A DNA stretch of 64,000 bases. Origin: Puccinia triticina. Its lineage: Eukaryota; Basidiomycota; Pucciniomycetes; Pucciniales; Pucciniaceae. The notes beneath the pieces were generated by a model. It ran no database searches. It was not told the DNA's origin and saw only the letters and a list, made by a program, of their open reading frames with translations. Both the position numbers and the translations under genes were made by a program. Location of the stretch: assembly GCF_026914185.1 (NCBI RefSeq), contig NC_070559.1:868001-932000 (forward strand), given 5' to 3'. Below are positions 34,601-44,126 of this stretch, piece by piece; within the stretch, counting starts at the first letter, position 1; every line of letters starts with the position of its first letter.

Positions 34601-34696
34601 ACCTGAATCCGACCCGACCCGCCCCGACCCGCAATTATACCCGGGTCGGGTTTGGGCACTGTTTTCCGACCCAAACCCGACCCAGTTTCATCCCTA
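31633..34696 (+). mobile_element. Complete hAT transposon with 8-bp target duplication
   Basis: Terminal repeats TAGGGATGAAAGTGGGTC and (inverted) GACCCAGTTTCATCCCTA bound 3064 bp. TGCATGAG flanks both sides (31625-31632 and 34697-34704). Subterminal regions of ~200 bp at each end are packed with GGGTCGGGT/ACCCGACCC words, the likely transposase-binding zones. The element lies inside MITE copy B, so it is younger than that MITE. Confidence 0.93.
32011..34354 (+). pseudogene. hAT transposase (near-intact, two to three stops)
   Basis: Start ATG 32011. Exon 1 has a Lys/Ser-rich tail and the first half of a BED zinc finger (SKIWNHFKPSGE). After an intron at about 32323-32405 the finger continues (CRYCQQ, HLWRHLERC). 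The core has DLWMTSNQTPYMVI, VDNAAAND, CATHIINLIVKDG and DVPTRWNSTFHML. After an intron at about 33458-33536, the last exon has the C-terminal dimerisation domain (AELDLYLQE, DWWKTNAVRFPTL, IASESAFSTGGRVL), ending at 34354. TGA at 32513-32515 and TGA at 32708-32710 interrupt it, both in TTGA context. There is also a TAG near 32527 close to a possible splice site. Apart from these, the frame is open. Confidence 0.87.
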
Positions 34697-34850
34697 TGCA
34701 TGAGCAGACGAAATCAGCATTGCTTTTTTTGCAACGTGAACCCCCCTATTTGGGTACTCTAAATCGAGTTGAGGGAACCTATAAATTGTCTCTGCTGAAC
34801 CGCAAGTCTTGACCCCTGTAAATATACTGAAGAAGCTTTCCATTGCGCCC

Positions 34851-37800
34851 ATGGCACACCCACAGATCACTTTGAGCTTCCCACCTCATCTCAAGATTGA
34901 GACAGTCACCTTAGAGGTGTGCAGCAAGAGTTTCTCAACTGCCCCAGTTTCACCCTGCGGGAATGCTAATGGTCGTTTATTGTCCTGTAGACTGGTTTAT
35001 TTATCAACAACCAATTCGTCGAGTCAGCGAGTAAGGGTACCTTGTCAGTTATGACGCTGCTCACTAGACTTTGTGTTGCATGAGAGGAAGGCGACCTGAT
35101 CCAACTGATGGCCTGTTTGTTTTGATTCTGGGATCAATCTAGCGAGACACTTAACCCGACCAATGGCAAGGTAATTGGATCAGTCTCAGAAGCAAAATCC
35201 GAAGATGTCAATATCGCCGTCAAAGCCGCCTCAGAGGCATATGATCAAGTCTGGGGTTTTGAAACCCCAGGCGCATCGAGGGGTACAATGCTAATGCAGT
35301 TGGCCGACAAGATCGAGGCTAACTTGGGCACTTTCGCGGTATTGATTTTTCCCCGCTCCTCTTCGTTGGAGCATGCCTTTCACGTACAATTTACTCAACT
35401 GATCTTTACATCTTCTTGTTTTTGTCTTTCCATCCCTCAAATCGAAATGAAAAATATGACGATTAACCACTTAGGCAATGGAAGCTATGGATAACGGCAA
35501 GGCTTTCACGATAGCTAAAGGCTTTGAAATTCCGGCACCAGCCGCGTGCCTCAGATACGTGCGTGACTTCAGAACTCAAAATTATGACCAGTAGCAGAAG
35601 TGTTGTGATAGAAGAAAAAAACCTTGGCTTTTACCATTCTTTTTTGTTTGTTATTTCTATGTATCAGTATGGCGGATGGGCGGATAAGAATACCGGCCAG
35701 ACAATCGAGGTCAATGAGTCCAAGATGGCTTTCACCATGCACGAGCCAATTGGCGTGGTCGGGCAAATTATTCCTTGGTTAGAGCACTCAGTCTCCGCTC
35801 AATCCCACGAAAAGTTTGCGGTCGAACTATCTGTGATACTTTTTTTTCTCCTGATATGTGCGCCACTTCTCGCTCATCCAGGAATTTCCCGTGCGTAAAG
35901 TTTGGGGTCATTGCAGGAAAATTTGTTTAGACCAAACTCATTTTTGTCTCGGAATTTTCCGCGAAAGACTTCTCATGTTGTCTTGGAAGATAGCCCCAGC
36001 ACTAGCGACTGGAAACACGATAGTTTTGAAGTCGGCTGAACAAACACCATTGACAGCCCTATATCTATGCCGATTCATCAAAGAGATCTTTCCGCCCGGG
36101 GTGCTCAACATTCTTCCCGGTTTCGGGAGTGGAGCCGGGCAGCCTATGGCCAAACATCCCTTGATTGAGAAGATCGCGTTTACCGGTTCGACCGCTGTCG
36201 GCAAACAGATCCTCGCCCAATCCGGCCAGAGCAATCTCAAAAAAGTCACGCTCGAACTTGGTGGCAAATCACCTAACATGTAAATAATCCCTCATTTTTC
36301 ATCCCTTTGATTTTTTTTCAGGAAGCGAAAAAGGACATACAATTGACCGATATTTACTCATACAAATCTTCTTCAACCAACAACTCTTCATAATGGCAAA
36401 GTGTCTTTGATGATGCAGATTTTGATCAAGCCGTCAAATGGGCTCAGTTTGGGTTATTTTTCAACCATGGAGTTGGTTTTCGCTCATTCCTTTCTCTTGA
36501 GGGTCACCTTCCCCGAAATCAAAAATTCAACTGAATGGATTGTTTTCAGCAATGTTGTTCTGCCGGGTCAAGAGTGTATGTCCAGGAGGCCATCTATGAT
36601 GTTAGTCCATTTTGTTGACACAAAAATCACGGAATCTGGGCAGATTCAATCTTGTAAGGCTGACCGCATATATTTTTTTTCTTTCTCAGAAATTTGTCGC
36701 TGCTTTGAAAGAGAATCTCAAGAGCATTAAGGTTGGCGATCCGTTTGATTTCAGCACCTTTCAAGGTCCACAAGTTGTGTCAGGCGCGGTGATGCCAAGA
36801 GTACTTGTACTCCTCTAGCTACACCGGTGACTGTGCACGGTGCGGTGGAGCGCGCAGCAAATGCGCGGTAAAAGTACGAAATAACCGGGATAAGTTATTT
36901 CTAATGAACCCAAAAAAGGGGTTAACGGAGGGGCCAGGAGCGCCTGGGGTGTTTAAGTGCCCTCCGCAGTTCTTACAGGGTCTGCGCACAGGTGCGCAGA
37001 GGTGTTTAGAGGCCTGTGACTTCTGGGGCCCTGTGAACGGGGGTGTTTGTACGTCGAAACGCACCCAGGATAGGGTTTTGGGATAAAATCCCGGCAGAAA
37101 AGGGAAAAAAACGCAGACTTACTCTCAGCGAGGGTCTGTGGCAAAAAAAGACGACCAATTCACAAAACCAAGATCGAGGCGAGGGCAGGCCGGCGGACAA
37201 GTCGATTAGACTAGGGCGGGACTTACAAGGCGACGATATGGTTATAGGATTCTCTGAGGGGCCTTTACTCGCTCAAAGGTCCCTGGTTATATACTCGAGC
37301 TACAACCGGTGGGGTTGTAGCTTTTTAGTGTTCTCTCCTTGGCTTTTCGGCCGGAGGGATAGTGCGTGGGCAGGAGCGTTTTTGAATTCTACTTATTCAC
37401 ATCGCTCCTGTCAGACATCTTCGGTGCTGTAGTTCCCTCTTCCTCGATCCGAGGGAGGGTAGTAGTTCACCAAGTCTTCTCTTGACTATTCGTCTACGGC
37501 CGGGGGAGGATAAGTAGTTTATTTTACCGCTACGCTCCTCCGGCCGTTTCCAATCGATCTTTGTGTTGTCACTCTCCTAGTTCAATAGAACTGGAGAATG
37601 TCTTGCAACCCGTTCTCTTAGCTTGAGAGCGGGTTCTTAACCAATTCATTGTCCGTTCTCCTGCCGTTTCCTTGGGCTGAAGATCTACTATTCGCCTCTT
37701 GACTCGGTCTAGGGTTTGAGGGAAGCTATATTTGCCTAGTTTTTATGTACGGCGCTCTGCACCGCAAGTACTATTCAATAATGAATATCTTTTTTGACCT

Positions 37801-40800
37801 TGTGCGCGGCGCTCTGCGCCGCTACTACTAGTAAAAGAATGTATTTTATATCTTATCTTTAGCGGCCCTTTGCGCCGCTACTTCATATACTAGAATAGTT
37901 AGCTGGGCTCTAACTCATTATAGTAGCCCGGCTGACAAGTTGAGTCCTTTCTATTTTTTGATCCTCTTGATGATGTGCGGAGTGCGATTGACGACTTGTT
38001 ATACATTCCACTGTTGCATACGGGGTGGGTGATTTTTACATTGCATGACTTTACATTGACCCCCCCATGTAACACGTGGTGCACGTAAAAGTACATGTAA
38101 CAGCCCGAGCGTGCAATTTTACGTGCGCGGGGCCAGAAATCACCCCATGTAAAGTAACACCATGTAATCTGCAGCTTGTAAAACCGCCCCTGCACAACTG
38201 CATTGGGCAATTTCACATCCGCTCCGCGCACAAAGTGTTTACATAGGGATGCAAATCCGCAGATTCACCCAGGTACATACAAATTTACAAGGTTGTGAGA
38301 CAGTGCATACGGCTCAACCTCACCCAATTAGACATTCCACTCCTCCTACATACATGTATCTACACGCACAACCACCCTTGCCAACCCATGCGCTCACATC
38401 AACACCTCCTTTTCAATCACATTTGTGCATGGCCGCGGATCAACAAAAACAAATCCCGACATACCAGTAAGTATTTCTCCCCTTCTCTTCCCCTTCCATC
38501 CCTCCCCATTTTGACATATTCACTTTCCTGACAGCCTGTCCACTCTTTTTCACCCCCTCACACAATCTTTTCGAAACCACACAAGAACAATCAAACAGTC
38601 TTTTCATCGTATTCATCAGCATCATGGCCAAGAAACAGAAGACCAAGAAATCTACGCCAGCGCCAGCAACAATCAACGGCGTCTCTGCGACTGAGTCTAT
38701 CGAAGCCGTTGCGACTGAGTCTATCGAAGCTGTCGCACTCCACGCGATACCAATCAAAGCAGCCAAAAAATCCAAGAAGAAGAACTTGGAGATACCCCAC
38801 GGCATGGATCGCGACCACCAGACTTACATTGACCACGACTGCATCCTTGATGAGCAGGGATACCCGATTTACCCCAACCGCAACACGAAGTTTGTTCTCA
38901 AACCGGGCGATGAGATCACCAACTTTGGCTCCGTTGGGTTCTCCAAGACCATTAATGTCGATAACCGCGCAGAAGGCGCTTGGAAAGTCCGCCGCTACAG
39001 GTGCCTGGGGGTCCTCCCTTGCAACAACGATGGATGCGAGTACACCGGGCCTCCTCCAACCGGCGCAGGAAAGATCAAAGAGCTTCTTGACCAGTAAGTA
39101 TTTATTCATGTCTTCCCTTCACTCCTTCGTCATTGCAACACACTAGTGATTTTATTTATTGTATCAGACAGCTGCCGTGTGAAGGAAGCGGTGGCGAGTG
39201 CCCCGGGACTGTATACTGGAAGAAATGCAACGGAACTTGTACCCGCTTCGACACCCACAAAGAAACTGGATGGGGTCTCCTGCGACATAGTGGATACCAC
39301 GATCCCCCTGGCCAACCGCGAAAAAGGCTGACCCACTTTCCCAAGCTAAATTCACCAAAGAGGTGAAGAAGAATCCAAAGGCGCGTGCCATAGAAATGAA
39401 GGTGTGTTTATTCCTTTATCCATGTAAACTTAGAATTTACGTTAACATTGGTTGTATTTGGATTTGGGCAGGTTGGTGTTCCTAACCCGGATGACGAAAC
39501 TCACCCCTTTACAAGCGTAGTCAACATTCACGAGTCTTTTGGAAACTCCAATCGACTGCGCTACCTGCGCCGGGAAGTCCTGCGCGAGTTGAACCTCGGC
39601 CCTGAGAAGAAGGGTGCTGGCATGGGTGATATGTTCATCCTGGCCATGTTTGAGTGGGACCGGTTGAGTTCCATTTTCTTATCATCTCCCACCAACCAAT
39701 ATTGAACCTTGTTTTTGCTTTTGCTCCCATACAGAAAAGGATTGGAAATAATCTCGTGTTTGTTCAGGGGTGGGAACGAGCATTTCACCTTCCAGACAAA
39801 GTGGATGGCAGAAAGGCTTCTTGATCAATCCGAAGAAGGCAATAAAGTATACAGCGGTGGATTGCTTTCTGATGTGACTTACTGCTTTTTTGAGAATGGC
39901 TACCTTCTTACAACCTCGATGTATTGCAGCAAAATAAACCGTTGGATCCCGGTTCAATTGAGTTGGATTCGAGGCCTCACCGAGCGATACTACCAAACAC
40001 ACTTTTTGGTTCTCTTCAAACAGTTTATCTCTCCATCAATTTTGAAGGAAGAGCGGGAGCAGCTATTACAAAGTGTCGTGGATTTTTCAAGCGCTCAACA
40101 GAACGGCTTTATTGCGGCGTTCATGGAAGTTTTCAACGTCAGCGACAAAGTCGCCATTGGTCATCTGAAGGGATGCAATCATCACTTCCAGGCCTCAGTT
40201 ACACGGATAAAAAAAATCAAGCTGTCATTATGGCGGATGAGGTTGTAAGTGCTGTTTGTGGCTTGCTTTTCAAATACCCAAATCTCATTAATCAGCCCAT
40301 TGTTTGACTTGCATTCATTAGAAACCATTCGAGAAATTGTGTCACAATCTCCTTCTAACCAACTCCGAGGCGGGCCAGACTCATGAAGAAAGGATCGATG
40401 AGATTTGGCGCCGCTTTCCAAAGGTGAAGAAATGGCTGGATTGGTGGACGATGTCCAATGTCGAAGCCACTCTATTCCCAAGCCGCCGGGTGATGCTTGA
40501 GGACTCTCCTGATGGTGATGATGGCTTGCCAAACACCACCAATGCTCAGGAGAGCATGCACCGTGTATACTACATGTTCAGGTAAGATCCCTTTCTCAAG
40601 ATTCGTTAGTAGACTACAATAATTAAAAAATTCTTTCTACAGTGCCGGGAAGAAGCACCTATTCCACGGTATGATGGAACTCTATGGCTTTGTGATGGCG
40701 TTGGAGAGGGACTACCTCGCAGTCATGCGTGGGATGCCAATTGAGTACGGAACCCGGCCACGAAAGCAGATTGATGTCTCACAATCAATTGGGTGGATAA

Positions 40801-43800
40801 AGCCCACAAAGCGACAGCAATCCTTTTTCAATGATGGCCGAGCCCCCGATACCACTGATGAGCTCCTTTCAGAACAACCGGTCAAACGTTCAAAGGGGGG
40901 GCGTCCTCCAAATGCCCCTAATATTGACCAAGGCCTTCACACCACTTTTCAATCCTACGTTGCAACAAAGACGGCTCACAAACAATACAAACTTCTGAAG
41001 AATTGGTGTTGGTTAGTGGCGACGCTCGAATCCCTTTTTGCCGTGTACAGCCCCCTTTGGCTCCGACAGCCGGGCAGGAAACAAGTTGATCTTTTCTTCA
41101 ATCTTGTCTCTCATTTCGCCTCCCGGACGACGTTTGATCTCACCCCAAAGAGTTCAATTCGACAAACACTAACCAACGGGTCAAAGGCTCTATTCAACAT
41201 AGTCAACCAACTCAACCCGGTGTGCTTTCCCCCCGGCAAATTTGCCTCTGCGGACCTCTTCATGGAGATGTGCATCAATACCAGCAGGAACTCCTCGAAG
41301 GTCCTTCCTTCTTTGTTTGAAGTCCACGAATCTCGCGAATTTACATGTCCTACGCACCCAGAAGTAGATCAAACTCAGCATCCCCGGGCAGATAGGACAA
41401 TCAATGCATTAAAGATCACCCCTCAGATGTTCGAGCATAATCATCTCCTACCGTCAAACTTAACAGAACTGTTCACTCGGTGGTCCACGACTGGCCTGTC
41501 TGGCATCACAGGGCTGCAGTGCCATGTGTGCATCAGCAACGACAATAAGAAGCCGAAAAAGAAAGCTCAAACCGCCCCAACAGCCCCTTGATACATGCAT
41601 GAGAAGTCTGTATTATCCTGGGAGAACGGCAAGCCTCCGCTTCATTTGTACATTCAAGCCAATGTTGGTACACTCACCGAAACCGAAGATCAGCTCGATT
41701 TTATGGGTAAGATTGATTGGCCATTCAATCTTACAGTGGCTGGCGAGGTTTATACGCTCATATCTCGCGGTTTTTGGGGGGGATCTCATTATTGGGGCAA
41801 GGTCTTGCGCCATGTCAATGGCATAACTGGCGTGTGGTTGCACAATGATCTCGAAAACGATGGACTTGCTCAATTGGTGAACCGTGTACCTGGGAGCATC
41901 AGTGGCGTTCAACCTAACACAAGCTGGGTGATTTATTCCTGGCAATGGACGGCCGAGGAGAATATTTTTGTTGATCAAAGCATCGTCAACATTGCTCGAG
42001 ACAATCCCCGGGCGGGGCCAGACCTTCCATTCTCACAGATGCGGGCGGTGCTGTATTCAACCTACTACACAGACCGACCAACCGGTGCTCTCATTCATCC
42101 GGTGGAGGCGGTCTCTTTTCCCGGAAGCTCGAATCTTGACATAGATAAACGTGAGTGGCTTTTGGGTTTTCAAGGATAGCTTTTGTTTGCGAATCTCTAA
42201 TGCAATTTTATATTTCTCCCTCCAATGCAATTGGAACCCAGAACTCACTTTGCAACTTGATCAAGGAGCGGCGTCCCCACCCAAGGACCAACCCACCTTG
42301 AAGATAAGGATCAAGCGACCAAAAAAAGCTCAATTAGATGACGTCGCCCCCGCCGGGGCCCCCCTGCCGCTTTTAACATTAACAGCGCCAGCCAAACTTG
42401 TGCCGAGGAAGAGGGGTCGCCCAAGGAAGGAACAGACGTCAGCTGATGTCCCACCCAAAGCGACCCCAGGATCAGCGCCACCTCCGTTGGCCTCGGACTT
42501 GGATCCTCCACCAACAAGTGCGCCAGCGAGATTGGGCCTTGGTGCCGGTGCAAAGCGGTTCCGTCCAATAAAGAAGGTTCTGGGGACCTCGGCGCAAGGT
42601 GGATTGACGGTGGAGGCGCCAGCGCCAGCGCAAGCGCAAGGTGGATTGAAGAAACTCAAGGAGAAGAAAGTTTCCTCAAAGGTCCTCAAGAAGAAGCGTA
42701 ACGCAATGTCCACATCGGATTTCCAGCCCCGTCCTTTGGACGACGCCGACTGGGATCGTATTTTGGCACATTATTGGAAGGGGGTAGTTGAGAGAGAGAA
42801 GGCGGAAGGAGGCAACGCTTCTGTGGCGCCAGTCGTCGAGCCAATGGAGGCGGCAGGCCGAACTCAAAGTTCCGGTAGGAAGTTGTAGCCTGGCTTGTGT
42901 TTTTCTTGCTTACTTTCCTTGATAGCAATTTCTTTGGTTTCTTTATTTTTTTGTTGCATTGTGGCCATGTTTTGTCACTCGTTTTTTTTCTTTTGCTTTT
43001 GCGTCACATGTAAATTTGCAGATGGGGTATGCCAAATGCCGTTTTTGCATGGTTGATATTTTACACGGTAGTAAGACTCAATGTAAATCTGGGCCTGTTT
43101 GTACATGGCTGGAATTTTACACATGATCTTGTTTACATGATACACAGTGCGTCAAAGATGAAATGTAAATCTCCGCTACAATAAGTCCCAGGGTACATTT
43201 ACATCGTAGCGGTTACATTGACATTCTTTACATGCGGTGTGGTTTTGGTTATCAGGTGTAAAATTCAAGTGATGTCGTCCCAAGTACAATTTTACATTCT
43301 CTCAAATTTACAAAGTAGAGTCAATGTAAAACATGCAATGTAAAAATCAACATCCCCGTTGCATACTCGTCAGATCTCACAACTTCAATGCGATCAAATC
43401 ATGGGTTATATCAAATCAGGTAAAGAAGAAGGTGCAACCTGTTTGCTCGGTGGTGATTGGCATGGTCAAGAAGGCTATTTCATACAACCCACGTCAGCTC
43501 GCCCATGACTTTGTGCCACTTATAGATTGAGCTTCTGAGACAGGTCTGACTCTTGCGGCCATGACCGAACTTGGCCCTCTAAAACATCATTTGACATGAC
43601 CGGCTTGAACAGGATTTTCACTGATGTGAAGCCGGAGATGAAGATCCACAAGGAGGAAATTTTTGGACCGGTGGTAATTGTGATGAAGTTCAAGGACGAG
43701 GAAGATGTAGTCAGACAGGCAAACGACACCGTCTATGGGCTTTGTGCAGCCATCCATTCCACCAATATCACCAAAGCTCTTCGAGTAGGAAAACGGATCA

Positions 43801-44126
43801 AGGCCGGCACGGTCTGGATCAACTGCTACAATCGAATGACCAGTCAAGTCCCTTTTGGCGGCTACAAGGAAAGTGGGATCGGGCGCGAAGTAAGTCTCTC
43901 AATGCTTTTTGTCATCGAGCAACCATCAAATATCTGATGAGACTCCTCTTTCTCTGTCTTCGTCTCGGCTTTTGCAGTGTGGTAGCTACGCGTTGTCAAA
44001 CTATACGGCTGTCAAAGTAAGGACAGATTCTATCAATTCCAAATCTAGTGTTAAGCTAATTTGCTCTTTGGATGTCTGACACGTTTCGCGCAGTCTGTCT
44101 TCATCAACATGAGTGAAAAGATGTAA
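34851..44126 (+). CDS. Aldehyde dehydrogenase, copy 1, with 6.6-kb transposon-filled intron
   Basis: Oxidises aldehydes to acids with NAD(P)+. Fourteen exons: 34851-34916, 34991-35043, 35143-35338, 35475-35558, 35668-35777, 35882-35890, 35968-36279, 36402-36471, 36550-36600, 36690-36773, 43374-43492, 43613-43889, 43978-44016 and 44094-44126. They sum to 1503 nt, 500 aa, with no stop, the usual ALDH length. Motifs: PWNFP (catalytic Asn, split across a 9-nt exon 6), [24 protein letters not shown] (catalytic Glu), [11 protein letters not shown] (catalytic Cys in exon 9), [20 protein letters not shown] and a C-terminal [11 protein letters not shown]. Intron 10 (36774-43373) contains a solo LTR and a whole MULE; the same intron in copy 2 is 98 nt. 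Whether it is spliced efficiently is unknown. The substrate cannot be read from sequence. Confidence 0.87.
36778..37937. repeat. Solo LTR in intron 10 of ALDH copy 1 (1160 bp)
   Basis: Ends TGTCAGGC ... GCCCGGCTGACA (TG...CA with a 6-bp TGTCAG/CTGACA inverted end), flanked by AGTTG at 36773-36777 and 37938-37942. A TTATATACTC box lies near 37290. Near the right end the hairpin word CGGCGCTCTGCGCCG recurs three times in variant form (about 37751, 37809 and 37862). Unrelated to the gypsy LTRs at 11-19 kb. Confidence 0.87.
38022..43357 (+). mobile_element. MULE-type DNA transposon carrying a peptidase-like domain
   Basis: Inverted ends GGGGTGGGTGATTTTTACAT and, at the right, ATGTAAAAATCAACATCCCC bound ~5.34 kb. 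GTTGCATAC (38013-38021 and 43358-43366) flanks it as a 9-bp target duplication; the exact border is ambiguous by one base. Nine-bp duplications and the encoded DDE transposase fit Mutator-like elements. Subterminal zones (38030-38170 and 43010-43350) repeat TTTACAT/ATGTAAA many times. It lies in intron 10 of ALDH copy 1, next to the solo LTR. Confidence 0.88.
38624..42888 (+). pseudogene. MULE transposase fused to GCM-like zinc, USP-like peptidase and AT-hook
   Basis: Exon 1 is 38624-39091 (an upstream 5' exon at about 38429 is possible). Introns fall near 39092-39166, 39402-39471, 39662-39735, 40243-40321, 40582-40642 and 42150-42240. Order: Lys-rich N-terminus; GCM/WRKY-like zinc region ([26 protein letters not shown]); MULE core with Asp 39871 (SDVTY), Asp 40081 (VVDFSSAQ), a C-x2-H at 40174-40182 (GCNHHF) and Glu 40550 (TTNAQESMH); a cysteine-peptidase-like box [13 protein letters not shown] (Cys 41007); Cys pairs near 41347 and 41519; a His box GGSHYWGKV (His 41787) with GVWLHND; and an Ala/Pro-rich tail with AT-hook KRGRPRK at 42407-42429. 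Damage: one-base frameshifts near 39310 and in an A-run near 40209, and TGA at 41589-41591 inside the peptidase domain, after which the frame is open to TAG 42886-42888. The peptidase call (ubiquitin-specific, C19-like) is inference from box spacing. Confidence 0.72.

Larger units (their letters stand above)
31481..34746. mobile_element. MITE copy B, interrupted by a hAT element
   Basis: Reverse complement of MITE copy A. The left part is 31481-31632 (starting GGGAGGTTCACGT, somewhat decayed) and the right part 34697-34746 (ending CGTGAACCCCCC). The hAT element sits between the two TGCATGAG duplications. No clear target duplication remains around copy B. Confidence 0.82.

Noticed and set aside
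38022..43357. KDZ (Kyakuja-Dileera-Zisupton) transposon
   Set aside because: At first glance the large zinc-rich rust transposase suggested KDZ. The 9-bp duplication, the C-x2-H after the second Asp and the TTNAQESMH box around the Glu fit MULE better.
34851..44126. ALDH copy 1 as a pseudogene disrupted by transposons
   Set aside because: Reading all splice borders shows that both insertions are confined to one intron and the 14 exons stay open with the family motifs intact.
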